Assembly (NCBI GenBank): GCA_041398745.1
Contig: JAWKUB010000003.1
Location: 868,001-932,000 of the forward strand
Source of the DNA: JACKHO01 sp041398745
GTDB lineage: Bacteria; Planctomycetota; Planctomycetia; Planctomycetales; Planctomycetaceae
DNA length: 64,000 nucleotides
Direction of reading: 5' to 3'
The notes below the pieces were generated by a model. It was not told the origin of the DNA. It saw nothing but the letters and a program-made list of their open reading frames with translations, and searched no databases. The translations under genes and the position numbers were made by a program. Below are positions 52,021 to 61,365 of this stretch, one piece after another (the first letter of the stretch is position 1; each line of letters starts with the position of its first letter).

Positions 52021-52650
52021 GTGGCACAGGTGGACCAATCAGAAACGAAGTTTCTGCGTACCCTGCAAAGAGTACAGCCAGCCACTGTGCGCGAACTCAT
52101 TTCTGAGACTGGTGTTACGGCCACCGCAGTCAGGCATTGGCTAACGCGACTGGGGGACTTGGGGCTGATTGGTCGCGAAGCGATTAAGCAGACTCGCGGC
52201 CGTCCGCAGCACCGTTATCGACTGACCGATTCCGGGATTCGGGTTCTCGGTGATGAGACGCCCGAACTGGCCGTTCTGCTGTGGCAGGAAATTCAGTCCA
52301 TTGAGGATGCAGAGGTACGAGAACGCCTGTTGGCACGCGTCAAACGGGAGTTCGTGGAGAGGTTAGGTGGTTTTGATCAAAACGAGACAACTAACTTGGC
52401 TCAACGTGTCGAGTCGTTGCGTAAACGACTTGAGAGCCGAGGTTTAATGGCAGAAGTCACCCTGGAGGGAGATCTGCCAGTCATCCGGGAACATAGTTGC
52501 CCGTATCACGCCGTCGCTCAGGTCGATTCCGCAATATGCGATATTGAGCAGGAGGCATTTGCGGAAGTTCTGGGAACTTCGGTTGAGCTTTCGGCCTGCC
52601 GGTTGGATGGTCATCGGTGTTGTGAGTTTCAAATTGGTTCCTCTTCGTAG
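52021..52650 (+). CDS. sufR: SufR-like Fe-S-sensing transcriptional regulator
   Basis: 209 residues from GTG 52021, preceded by AAAGGAGG 5-6 bases upstream. The N-terminal winged helix (ATVRELISETGVTATAVRHW, then GLIGREAIKQTRGRPQHRYR) should bind DNA. The C-terminal domain has cysteines at 160, 173, 193, 200 and 201; the first spacing C-X12-C matches the SufR [4Fe-4S] ligand pattern. In cyanobacteria and mycobacteria SufR with a cluster represses the suf operon and loses the cluster under stress. Here nuoB, sufC and sufB lie directly downstream on the same strand, so they are likely targets. Confidence 0.85.
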   Translation: MAQVDQSETKFLRTLQRVQPATVRELISETGVTATAVRHWLTRLGDLGLIGREAIKQTRGRPQHRYRLTDSGIRVLGDETPELAVLLWQEIQSIEDAEVRERLLARVKREFVERLGGFDQNETTNLAQRVESLRKRLESRGLMAEVTLEGDLPVIREHSCPYHAVAQVDSAICDIEQEAFAEVLGTSVELSACRLDGHRCCEFQIGSSS

Positions 52651-52743
52651 GGACATGTACCGGGACGGTTTTTTTGCAGTGAGAAGTGCGTTCTAATACG
52701 AGTCTGGGATGTTTCAGACATTTGGAGCGAAAAGAGATAAGTC

Positions 52744-53337
52744 ATGACGTGGATTGAAGGTCGATTTGAAGAGAACGTCATTACGACGACGCTGGAACAG
52801 GCAATGAACTGGGCCCAGCAGTCGAGCGTATGGCCGATGACATTTGGCCTGGCTTGTTGTGCAATTGAAATGATGGCCGTGGGAGCCAGTCGTTACGACC
52901 TGGACCGTTTCGGTGCTGGTGCGTTTCGCGCCTCACCACGGCAGGCCGACCTCATGATTGTGGCCGGTACCGTAACACACAAAATGGCCAGCCGCGTTCG
53001 TCGCTTGTACGAACAAATGGCTGACCCGAAGTATGTCATCGCCATGGGTGCCTGCACCGTGGGTGGTGGTCCCTACTTCAAACATGGATATCACGTCGTG
53101 AAGGGTGTCGACCTGGTCGTCCCTGTCGACGTCTATGTGCCTGGATGCCCTCCACGCCCTGAAGCTTTGCTGGAAGGGATTATGCGCATCCAGGATAAAA
53201 TTCGATCTCGCAAGTTGTTGGCGAAACGAGGAACAGGTTCGAATTTCGGCCTGAAACAGGGTGAAAAGCAGGATGACCTGCAGCCCATTCCTCACCACGC
53301 TGGCCACGTGCAGGATCCGGAAGTTGTTCTTGCCTGA
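52744..53337 (+). CDS. nuoB: NADH-quinone oxidoreductase subunit B (isolated)
   Basis: 197 residues. The four N2-cluster ligands are in place: Cys38 and Cys39 (GLACCAIEM), Cys104 (GACTVGGGP) and Cys135 (PGCPPRPEA). NuoB holds the terminal [4Fe-4S] cluster N2 that passes electrons to quinone in complex I. No other nuo gene is in this window; the gene stands between sufR and sufC, all on the same strand, with 93 bp and 55 bp gaps. This placement suggests its expression is tied to Fe-S assembly. The C-terminal 30 residues (NFGLKQGEKQDDLQPIPHHA) are polar. Confidence 0.92.
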   Translation: MTWIEGRFEENVITTTLEQAMNWAQQSSVWPMTFGLACCAIEMMAVGASRYDLDRFGAGAFRASPRQADLMIVAGTVTHKMASRVRRLYEQMADPKYVIAMGACTVGGGPYFKHGYHVVKGVDLVVPVDVYVPGCPPRPEALLEGIMRIQDKIRSRKLLAKRGTGSNFGLKQGEKQDDLQPIPHHAGHVQDPEVVLA

Positions 53338-53392
53338 CGGATGGAGCCGCACCCCATTGGGGGATGTCTTACGAGCTTGTTGAACTGAGAAA

Positions 53393-54208
53393 ATGTCTGA
53401 ACCCGCAACACTTAAAATTGAAAACCTGCACGTCTCCGTTGGTGACATTCCCATTCTGAAGGGGGTCAACCTGGAAATGCGGCAGGGCGAAACCCACGCT
53501 CTCATGGGACCCAACGGTTCCGGGAAGAGTACGTTGGCGTACACCCTCATTGGTCACCCGAAATACGAAGTGACCGAAGGCTCAATTACTATCGACGGAA
53601 CAGACATTGTCGAACTCGACCCCTGCGAGCGTGCCCGCCTGGGAATGTTCCTCGCGTTTCAGTATCCCGTCACCATTCCAGGAGTGAAGGTTGCTGACTT
53701 CCTGCGACATGCGATTTCGAACATTCGCAATCCTGACCGCAAGGAAGGCGAGGACCTCATGCCCATGCGTGATTTCCGCAAAGAATTGCGGGACACTATG
53801 GATGAGCTGAATATCGATTTCGAATTCGCCCGCCGCTACCTCAACGACGGATTCTCCGGCGGCGAAAAGAAGCGAATGGAAATTCTGCAGCTCGCCATGC
53901 TGAAGCCACGGTTTGCCTTCCTCGACGAAACCGATTCCGGCCTCGACAGCGATGCCGTTCGCGTGGTGAGCGAAGGACTGCAGAAACTGAGCGGACCACA
54001 CATGGGCGTGCTGATTATCACGCACCATGAGCGACTCCTCGAATACAACATTCCGCAGTACACACACGTTATGTTGGCTGGTCGCATTGTCGAAACCGGC
54101 GATGCCGCACTGGCTCGTGAACTTCATGAGAGCGGTTACGCCGGCGTTCGCGAACGCCATCCCGAAGCCGCCGCCGAAGAATTACAGTCTCAGGAAGCTG
54201 CCACGTAG
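53393..54208 (+). CDS. sufC: Fe-S cluster assembly ATPase SufC
   Basis: 271 residues. Walker A is GPNGSGKST (residues 39-47), the ABC signature FSGGEKKRMEI, and Walker B FAFLDETDSGLD. SufC is the ABC-type ATPase of the SufBCD scaffold on which [Fe-S] clusters are built. It lies 55 bp downstream of nuoB and 68 bp upstream of sufB. The C-terminal ten residues (ELQSQEAAT) are polar and look lineage-specific. Confidence 0.96.
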   Translation: MSEPATLKIENLHVSVGDIPILKGVNLEMRQGETHALMGPNGSGKSTLAYTLIGHPKYEVTEGSITIDGTDIVELDPCERARLGMFLAFQYPVTIPGVKVADFLRHAISNIRNPDRKEGEDLMPMRDFRKELRDTMDELNIDFEFARRYLNDGFSGGEKKRMEILQLAMLKPRFAFLDETDSGLDSDAVRVVSEGLQKLSGPHMGVLIITHHERLLEYNIPQYTHVMLAGRIVETGDAALARELHESGYAGVRERHPEAAAEELQSQEAAT

Positions 54209-54276
54209 TTTTTGCTTCTTGAGAGTAACTTTAAGACGTATCCGCCATCCCGACTTTCCATCGGAGAGAGCAAGTC

Positions 54277-55719
54277 ATGTCACCTACCGACACCGCTACC
54301 GCCATCGAAGAATCAACGCGCGAACGCGCTCACGTTGAAATTGGCGACTACCAATACGGATTCCACGATCCTACCGACAAGTACGCGTTCACTTCCCGCC
54401 GTGGGCTCGACGCCGAAATTGTCGCACAGATTTCCGAAATGAAAGGCGAACCCGGCTGGATGCGGGACTTCCGTCTGAAGTCGTACGAAATCTTTCTAGA
54501 GAAGCCTATGCCCAACTGGGGTGGCGATATGTCCGGAATCGATTTCCAGGACATTTTCTACTACGTAAAAGCGAGTGATCGCCAAGGCAAGACGTGGGAT
54601 GAAGTTCCGGAAGACATTCGTAAAACGTACGACCGTCTGGGGATTCCCGAAGCGGAAAAGAAATACCTGGCTGGCGTGAAAGCGCAGTACGAGTCGGAAG
54701 TCATTTACGGCTCACTGCAGGAAGACCTTGCCAATCAGGGCGTGTTGTTCACCGATACAGACACGGCATTGAAAGAGCATCCTGAAATCTTCCGTGAGCA
54801 TTTCGGCACCATTATTCCGCCAAGCGACAACAAGTTTGCCGCGTTGAACTCAGCCGTGTGGTCAGGTGGTTCGTTCATTTACGTGCCACCCGGCGTGAAC
54901 ATTGACTTCCCGCTGCAGGCCTATTTCCGCATTAACACGGAAAACATGGGGCAGTTTGAGCGAACGCTCATCATTGTCGACGAAGGTGCCAACGTACACT
55001 ACGTTGAAGGTTGCACCGCCCCGACATATAGCAGCGACTCACTCCATTCCGCAGTGGTGGAAATCATCGTGAAAAGACGCGGCCGCTGCCGTTACACGAC
55101 CATTCAGAACTGGTCGAACAACGTCTACAACCTCGTCACCAAGCGAGCAATGGCCTACGGCGACGCACTCATGGAATGGGTCGATGGGAACCTCGGTTCC
55201 AAGCTGACCATGAAGTACCCCGCCATTTATCTCATGGAACCGGGTGCTCGCGGCGAAACGCTGTCGATTGCCTTCGCTGGCGACGGACAGCACCAGGACG
55301 CCGGCGCCAAAATGGTGCACTGTGCTCCCAACACATCGAGCCGCGTCATTTCGAAGTCGATCAGCAAAGATGGTGGTCGGGCCGGATACCGCGGACTCGT
55401 TAAAGTGCAAGATGGTGCGACGAACTGCAAAAGCAACGTGGTCTGCGATGCACTCATCCTTGACCCTGAAAGCCGTAGCGACACGTACCCGTACATCGAA
55501 GTCGATGAAGATGATGTCGCTATCGAGCACGAAGCATCCGTCTCGAAAATTGCCGAAGAACAGCTGCTGTACCTCATGAGTCGCGGACTCACCGAAGTCG
55601 AAGCCTCCTCCATGATTGTCACCGGGTTCATTGAACCGCTGGTGAAAGAACTCCCCATGGAGTACGCGGTCGAACTCAACCGTCTCATCGAACTCCAAAT
55701 GGAAGGTAGCGTCGGATAA
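54277..55719 (+). CDS. sufB: Fe-S cluster assembly protein SufB
   Basis: 480 residues of normal SufB length. Recognisable blocks: WDEVPEDIRKTYDRLGIPEA, KYLAGVKAQYESEVIYGS, GSFIYVPPGVNIDFPLQAYF, GANVHYVEGCTAPTYSSDSL and KSNVVCDALILDPESRSDTY, with the cluster-associated cysteines in the last two. SufB is the main scaffold subunit. It is the last gene of the nuoB-sufC-sufB run; an intrinsic terminator starts 32 bp after its stop. sufD, sufS and sufU are not in this window. Confidence 0.97.
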   Translation: MSPTDTATAIEESTRERAHVEIGDYQYGFHDPTDKYAFTSRRGLDAEIVAQISEMKGEPGWMRDFRLKSYEIFLEKPMPNWGGDMSGIDFQDIFYYVKASDRQGKTWDEVPEDIRKTYDRLGIPEAEKKYLAGVKAQYESEVIYGSLQEDLANQGVLFTDTDTALKEHPEIFREHFGTIIPPSDNKFAALNSAVWSGGSFIYVPPGVNIDFPLQAYFRINTENMGQFERTLIIVDEGANVHYVEGCTAPTYSSDSLHSAVVEIIVKRRGRCRYTTIQNWSNNVYNLVTKRAMAYGDALMEWVDGNLGSKLTMKYPAIYLMEPGARGETLSIAFAGDGQHQDAGAKMVHCAPNTSSRVISKSISKDGGRAGYRGLVKVQDGATNCKSNVVCDALILDPESRSDTYPYIEVDEDDVAIEHEASVSKIAEEQLLYLMSRGLTEVEASSMIVTGFIEPLVKELPMEYAVELNRLIELQMEGSVG

Positions 55720-55750
55720 TCGACGTTCCAGACAATCGACGAAACCTGAA

Positions 55751-55781
55751 GGCCGGTGGTAGAATGCCACCGGCCTTTTTT
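55751..55781 (+). terminator. Intrinsic terminator after sufB
   Basis: A perfect 9-bp stem GGCCGGTGG (55751-55759) and CCACCGGCC (55767-55775), loop TAGAATG, then TTTTTT. It marks the end of the suf transcript. Confidence 0.93.
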
Positions 55782-55799
55782 CATTCCTGGAGAACTTCG

Positions 55800-56540
55800 A
55801 TGCCGCGTCCTGTTTCCACAATGATTGCTGCGACACTGTTACTGACTTTGGGACTTCCCCTCGACGCCGCAGATGTGCCCGAGAGTGCAGAACTCGAAGG
55901 CGAACTCATTCTCCGTGACGACTTCCAGCGTGACGAACCGGAGGAAGGGAAGGAAGCCATTGGAAATGGCTGGACCAGCAACAGTGCGTGGCGGGCGAAG
56001 GGAACTCAACAGGTTGATTTGCAGGACGGTGTCATGGCCGTCACCCGTGCTGAAGTCGCCGATCATGGCGTCGCGATTTTCCATGACGTCTCCTTCCGGG
56101 ACGGTTCAGTGAAACTGAAGTTCAAGCTCCGTCCGGGAGATGATTTGGGCATCGACTTCGTTGACCGAGAACTCAAGACAGTGCATGCTGGTCACTTGTG
56201 CATGGCCCGCGTCACGCTGAAGCAGGCGACACTCCTGGATTCCAAAACCGGCAACATGAACTTGGAACTCCGCGAGAAGCGGCTCAACAATCAACTCACA
56301 ACTGAAGACAAGCAACTGCTCGAAAGGACGTGGAAGAAAGTTCCGCTTGAGCTCGACGCCAAAGTCTGGCACGATTTGCTCGTCGTCGTACAGGGGGACA
56401 AAATGACCCTCACCATCGACGGCGAAGTCGTCGGTGAGTTTCAGTCAGAGGGAATCGCACATCCCACCAAGCGCATGATCACACTGGCCGTGAACAAGTC
56501 CGCCTGGATTGATGACGTCGAAGTGCGTCGACTGCGATAG
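55800..56540 (+). CDS. Secreted protein with a lectin/LamG-like jelly-roll pattern
   Basis: 246 residues from ATG 55800, with GGAG 7 bases upstream, and a signal peptide (MIAATLLLTLGLPLDAAD). The rest has alternating strands (DFQRDEPEEGKEAIGNGWTS, DVSFRDGSVKLKFKL, KMTLTIDGEVVGEFQSEGI) and ends AWIDDVEVRRLR, which resembles the 3-keto-disaccharide hydrolase/LamG-like DUF1080 fold common in planctomycetes. No catalytic motif is certain. It lies after the suf terminator and is a separate transcript. Confidence 0.65.
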   Translation: MPRPVSTMIAATLLLTLGLPLDAADVPESAELEGELILRDDFQRDEPEEGKEAIGNGWTSNSAWRAKGTQQVDLQDGVMAVTRAEVADHGVAIFHDVSFRDGSVKLKFKLRPGDDLGIDFVDRELKTVHAGHLCMARVTLKQATLLDSKTGNMNLELREKRLNNQLTTEDKQLLERTWKKVPLELDAKVWHDLLVVVQGDKMTLTIDGEVVGEFQSEGIAHPTKRMITLAVNKSAWIDDVEVRRLR

Positions 56541-56541
56541 G

Positions 56542-57438
56542 TTACGTCCACTCAAGTTTTGTGACTTCGCCGTTCTTGTCCATGTTGCCGCCAATGGCGT
56601 GCAGCGTGAGTTCGGCGCCGCTTGGAGTGAACGCACCACTCATCCAGCCGATGGGTTGTGCGTCGCTGAAGTTGTAGCCAATGGCGGGGAGATTAATGAG
56701 GTGGATGTGCTCGCGCTGGTCGAACTGATAGATGTGCGCATGCCCGACAAAAATGGCTTTCACCTTCTTGTGTGGCGTGAGCAGTTTGAACAGTCGCTCA
56801 ACGTCAAGTAGGTCACCGTCGTTGTCGCCCAGAGTGTGATGCACGAAGAACACCACAGGGCTTTGGTCGTCATTACCCAAAAACTTCTCCAGCCAGTCGC
56901 GTTGGGATTTCCCAAGCAGACCGGCCACCTTGTTCACGTAAAGCAACGAGTCGAGCACGACAAACCGTGTGCCACCCATCGAGAACAAGGAAACGTGTTT
57001 TCCCTGCACCAGTTCTTTGCGGTTGGGTTGCTGCGGAAATTCTTTGAAGAAGTTGCCACGGTCATCGTGATTTCCCAACCCAATGTGAACGGGGAGTTTG
57101 TCAGCGAGCGGCTGAAGCAGTTTCTTCAGCGTAGCGTAGTCGTCACGAAAGCCTTCGAGGCGGGCGGCATCGCCATTAAGAATGGCTGCGTGTGCGGGGG
57201 AATCCAACACCTGTTTCACCACTTCCTGCAGGTTGTCTGCAGGAACAAAGCCGCGGTACCCGTTGTTCTCCACGGTTGCAGGAATGTGGGTGTCCGACAG
57301 CAATGCCAGCCGTGCCGGTTCGGCACTCTTGTCGTCAGCAAAGGCTCCCATATTTGGTAGCAGCAGCGAGCCAGTTAGTGCCGCAGATGTCGCGAGGAAG
57401 TTTCGGCGTGAGACAGGCGTGTCAAAAATGCCGGGCAT
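56542..57438 (-). CDS. Tat-exported metallophosphoesterase
   Basis: 298 residues from ATG 57438. The N terminus VSRRNFLATSAALTGSLLL is a twin-arginine signal. The calcineurin-like phosphoesterase motifs follow: LALLSDTHIP, NGDAARLEG, GLGNHDDRG, FVHHTLGDNDG and FVGHAHIYQF, which hold the two-metal site. It probably hydrolyses a phosphomonoester or diester outside the cytoplasm. Its 3' end lies 1 bp from the stop of the convergent secreted protein gene. Confidence 0.85.
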   Translation of the reverse strand: MPGIFDTPVSRRNFLATSAALTGSLLLPNMGAFADDKSAEPARLALLSDTHIPATVENNGYRGFVPADNLQEVVKQVLDSPAHAAILNGDAARLEGFRDDYATLKKLLQPLADKLPVHIGLGNHDDRGNFFKEFPQQPNRKELVQGKHVSLFSMGGTRFVVLDSLLYVNKVAGLLGKSQRDWLEKFLGNDDQSPVVFFVHHTLGDNDGDLLDVERLFKLLTPHKKVKAIFVGHAHIYQFDQREHIHLINLPAIGYNFSDAQPIGWMSGAFTPSGAELTLHAIGGNMDKNGEVTKLEWT

Positions 57439-57696
57439 GGGAATTCTCTCAATGCAAAACGGTTCAAACGAGCGCAGTGATGATAACAAAGTTCCCCCAA
57501 GTCGTGACAATGCGTCACACCGTCTCAGTCCAGAATGCAGCCGCTACGGGCATTGAAGTGCAGCCAACGGCAGGACTTCCAACGCTCGAACACGCATCTC
57601 TGTGCAAATGGGTCCTGCGGCATTTGATTTGCATTAAATGAGATCACAACACCTCTCTTCCCGTTGATAGCTGTTTGCCTGCGCGCAGGAGTGCTC

Positions 57697-60600
57697 ATGT
57701 CGAAGCCTGCAATTGCCACAATGGACGGAAATGAAGCGGTTGCCAAAATCGCTTACGCCGTTAGCGAAGTCATCGCAATTTACCCCATCACACCGGCCTC
57801 ACCGATGGGGGAATTCTCAGACGCCTGGGCCGCAGCGCGAAAACCAAATGTGTGGGGTGTAACGCCCAGCGTTATTGAAATGCAAAGTGAAGGGGGAGCG
57901 GCGGGCACTGTGCACGGAGCACTGCAGACCGGAGCGTTGTCGACAACGTTCACGGCCTCGCAGGGGCTGCTCCTCATGATCCCCAATATGTACAAGATTG
58001 CGGGGGAGCTGACCGCCTCTGTCTTTCACGTCGCCGCCCGAAGCATTGCCACACACGCACTCTCCATTTTCGGCGACCACAGCGACGTCATGGCCACCCG
58101 CATGACCGGATGGGCAATGCTCTGTTCGGCAGATGTTCAGGAAGCACACGACTTCGCCCTCATTTCCCACGCCGCCACGCTGAAGTGCCGCATTCCGTTT
58201 CTGCACTTCTTTGACGGATTCCGCACGTCTCATGAGCTGAACAAAATCGACCTTATTCCGGATGACGTCATTCAGGCCATGATGTCGCCAGAACTCATCA
58301 GACAACATCGCGAACGCGCCCTCAGCCCCGACCATCCGGTATTGCGGGGAACGGCACAGAATCCCGACGTGTTTTTCCAGGCGCGCGAAGCGATCAACCT
58401 CTACTATGACGCCGTGCCCAATATCGTGCAGGAAACCATGGACGAGTTCGCCGCGCTCACGGGGCGGCAGTATCACCTGTTTGAATACGTTGGTGATCCC
58501 GACGCAGAACGCGTTGTTGTCGTGATGGGCTCGGGCAGTTGGATTGTTGAAGAGGCGGTCGAAAATTTGCGGGAGCAGGGTGAAAAAGTTGGCGTGTTGA
58601 AAGTCCGACTCTACCGTCCGTTCGACGTCCAAAGGTTTGTCGATTGTCTCCCCTCCACGGTGAAGTCGATTGCTGTGCTCGACCGTACAAAAGAGCCGGG
58701 CGGCGTGGGCGAACCGCTGTTCCAGGACGTTGTAACCGCACTGGCAGAAATATGCTCAATGCGAGCGAGTGGCAACGGACATGCCATGCCACGAGTCATT
58801 GGCGGACGTTATGGACTGTCATCCAAAGAATTCACCCCCGCGATGGCCGCCTCCATTTTTGACGAACTGGCCAAAGACAATCCCAAGCCTCGCTTTACCA
58901 TCGGCATTACTGATGATGTTACGCACTTGAGTTTGCCCTGGGATCCCGCTCGATTCACTGAGCCCGACTACGTTTCTCGATCGGTGTTCTTCGGACTGGG
59001 CAGTGATGGAACGGTCGGAGCCAATAAGAACTCGGTCAAAATTATCGGTGAGTACACCGATTTGTTCGCGCAAGGTTACTTCGTTTATGACTCCAAAAAA
59101 GCCGGAGCGGTGACGGTGTCGCATTTGCGATTCAGCGAACGCCCCATTCGTTCGTCGTACCTGATTGGTCAGGCCAACTTTGTGGCGTGCCATCAGTTCC
59201 AGTTTCTGTTCAGTCGCGACGTACTGTCGTTGGCTCAGCCGGGCGCGACGTTCCTGCTCAACAGTCCATACGCCCCCGACGAGGTGTGGGACCAGTTGCC
59301 GGTGAATGTGCAGGAGCAAATCCTGGAGAAGAAACTCCACTTCTTTGTCGTTGACGCCAACCAGTTGGCACTTGACTGCGGGCTGCGGGGCCGAATTAAC
59401 ACCATTATGCAGACCTGCTTCTTCAAGCTGTCCGGTGTGCTGCCTGCCGACAAGGCCATTGCGAAAATCAAACAGGCGATTACGGACACGTACGGCAAGC
59501 GCGGCGAAAGTATTGTCCGCAAGAATCATGACGCCGTTGATCGAACACTCGAGGCGTTGTACGAAGTTGAAGTGCCTGCAACAGCCGCTTCGAACCTAAG
59601 AATGCGTCCTGCAGTCCCAGCGGGATCACCCGAATTCGTCGAACGCGTTACCGGAATCATGCTTGCTGGCTGGGGCGACAACTTGCCAGTCAGTGCGATG
59701 CCGGTCGATGGTACGTTCCCGACAGCAACATCCCGTTATGAGAAGCGGAGCATCGCACAGGCAATTCCCATTTGGGATGCCGACATTTGCATTCAGTGCG
59801 GATTGTGTGCGTTTGTCTGTCCGCACGCGGCCATCAGGTCGAAAGCGTTCGAGCCATCGGCAGTCGAACACGCCCCCGAAGGCTACGTTTCAGCGGCGTG
59901 GACCGGAAAAAAAGATTTCGATACCGAAATGCTGATGACCATTCAGGTCGCTCCGGATGACTGCACCGGTTGCGGAGTGTGCGTCGATGTCTGCCCGGCC
60001 AAGAGTAAAGAGGTCGCCAAGCACAAGGCGATTAACATGGAGCCCAAGCTGGAGCACCTGGAACGCGAGCAACAGAATTACGAATTCTTCGAGTCGATTC
60101 CTGAGCTGCCGCGTCATCTCGCGAAGCAGGAAACGGTCAAAGGGTCGCAGTTGTTGCAGCCGCTGTTTGAATTCTCTGGTGCTTGCGCAGGATGCGGCGA
60201 AACTCCTTACCTCAAATTGCTGACGCAACTCTTCGGTGATCGACTCGTCGTCGCCAACGCGACGGGATGTTCGTCCATTTATGGCGGAAACCTCCCCACG
60301 ACACCGTGGTCAAAGAATCGAGAAGGACGTGGCCCCGCGTGGTCGAATTCACTTTTTGAAGACAATGCCGAGTTCGGCCTCGGAATGCGATTGTCCATCG
60401 ACCAGCAAACCGAGACAGCCCGCGTTCTGTTACAGCGGGTCAACGGTGCCTTGGGAGATGATCTGACCGAAGGCCTACTGAAAGCTGATCAGACCAGTGA
60501 GGATGGCATCGCACAGCAACGTGAACGTGTCGTCGAACTGAAGAAACGACTGGCGGCTATCGATTCTGAAGACGCGCGGAATCTCAACACGCTGGCCGAT

Positions 60601-61308
60601 GCTCTGGTCCGGAAGTCGGTCTGGATAGTCGGCGGTGATGGTTGGGCCTACGACATTGGCTACGGCGGTCTGGACCACGTGCTCGCGTCGAACCATGACG
60701 TCAACATTCTGGTGCTGGATACCGAAGTGTATTCCAACACTGGTGGACAGGCGTCGAAGTCGACACCTCGGGCAGCTATCGCCAAGTTCGCCGCGAGTGG
60801 TAAGGAAGTTCGCAAGAAAGACCTCGGCATGCTGGCCGTGGAATATGGTCATGTGTATGTGGCCCGCATTGCCATGGGTGCTCAGCCACTGCAGACATTG
60901 CGGGCATTCCATGAAGCAGAATCGTACCGTGGTCCATCGCTTATCCTCGCATTCAGTCCGTGCATTGCACACGGAATTGATTTGTCGCTCTGCATGTCGC
61001 ACCAGAAAGACGCAGTCAACTGCGGCTACTGGCCCATTTACCGATACGATCCTCGCATGGCCCACGGCAAGGAGCACGCGTTCCGTCTCGACAGCCGCAA
61101 GCCGTCGGTACGTTTCCAGGACTTTGCCATGAAAGAAGCCCGGTTCGCGGCACTCGCCCGATCGAATCCACAACAGGCCGAGCGGTTGTTCCAACTGGCC
61201 CAGTCGGACATTGACGACCAGTGGCACTTCTATGAACAAATGGCCGGAATCGAACGTGAAATTCCCGCGATTGCATCCGAAGGTGAAGCGAGCGCTCACA
61301 CCGAATAG
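57697..61308 (+). CDS. nifJ: Pyruvate:ferredoxin (flavodoxin) oxidoreductase
   Basis: 1203 residues from ATG 57697 with AGGAG 6 bases upstream. It has the PFOR domain order: pyrimidine-binding start (DGNEAVAKIAYAVSEVIAIY), then domain II, the gamma domain (FFGLGSDGTVGANKNSVKII), two [4Fe-4S] sites (CIQCGLCAFVC from Cys698; CTGCGVCVDVC from Cys756), the proximal cluster cysteines (GACAGCGETPY, Cys830 and Cys833), and the thiamine pyrophosphate domain (GGDGWAYDIGYGGLDHVLAS). It oxidises pyruvate to acetyl-CoA and passes electrons to ferredoxin. It is followed by a dihydroorotate dehydrogenase-like gene 57 bp downstream. Confidence 0.97.
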   Translation: MSKPAIATMDGNEAVAKIAYAVSEVIAIYPITPASPMGEFSDAWAAARKPNVWGVTPSVIEMQSEGGAAGTVHGALQTGALSTTFTASQGLLLMIPNMYKIAGELTASVFHVAARSIATHALSIFGDHSDVMATRMTGWAMLCSADVQEAHDFALISHAATLKCRIPFLHFFDGFRTSHELNKIDLIPDDVIQAMMSPELIRQHRERALSPDHPVLRGTAQNPDVFFQAREAINLYYDAVPNIVQETMDEFAALTGRQYHLFEYVGDPDAERVVVVMGSGSWIVEEAVENLREQGEKVGVLKVRLYRPFDVQRFVDCLPSTVKSIAVLDRTKEPGGVGEPLFQDVVTALAEICSMRASGNGHAMPRVIGGRYGLSSKEFTPAMAASIFDELAKDNPKPRFTIGITDDVTHLSLPWDPARFTEPDYVSRSVFFGLGSDGTVGANKNSVKIIGEYTDLFAQGYFVYDSKKAGAVTVSHLRFSERPIRSSYLIGQANFVACHQFQFLFSRDVLSLAQPGATFLLNSPYAPDEVWDQLPVNVQEQILEKKLHFFVVDANQLALDCGLRGRINTIMQTCFFKLSGVLPADKAIAKIKQAITDTYGKRGESIVRKNHDAVDRTLEALYEVEVPATAASNLRMRPAVPAGSPEFVERVTGIMLAGWGDNLPVSAMPVDGTFPTATSRYEKRSIAQAIPIWDADICIQCGLCAFVCPHAAIRSKAFEPSAVEHAPEGYVSAAWTGKKDFDTEMLMTIQVAPDDCTGCGVCVDVCPAKSKEVAKHKAINMEPKLEHLEREQQNYEFFESIPELPRHLAKQETVKGSQLLQPLFEFSGACAGCGETPYLKLLTQLFGDRLVVANATGCSSIYGGNLPTTPWSKNREGRGPAWSNSLFEDNAEFGLGMRLSIDQQTETARVLLQRVNGALGDDLTEGLLKADQTSEDGIAQQRERVVELKKRLAAIDSEDARNLNTLADALVRKSVWIVGGDGWAYDIGYGGLDHVLASNHDVNILVLDTEVYSNTGGQASKSTPRAAIAKFAASGKEVRKKDLGMLAVEYGHVYVARIAMGAQPLQTLRAFHEAESYRGPSLILAFSPCIAHGIDLSLCMSHQKDAVNCGYWPIYRYDPRMAHGKEHAFRLDSRKPSVRFQDFAMKEARFAALARSNPQQAERLFQLAQSDIDDQWHFYEQMAGIEREIPAIASEGEASAHTE

Positions 61309-61365
61309 AACCGTCCCTGCACTAAACTCCTCACCAGTCTAACCTCAGCCTTACTCCGCATCCTG

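Noticed and set aside
55039..55836. 265-codon open frame antisense to sufB
   Set aside because: sufB on the other strand is complete and well conserved; the antisense product has no motif or ribosome binding site.
60475..61299. 274-codon open frame antisense to nifJ
   Set aside because: It lies inside the PFOR thiamine-binding region and shows no family pattern of its own.
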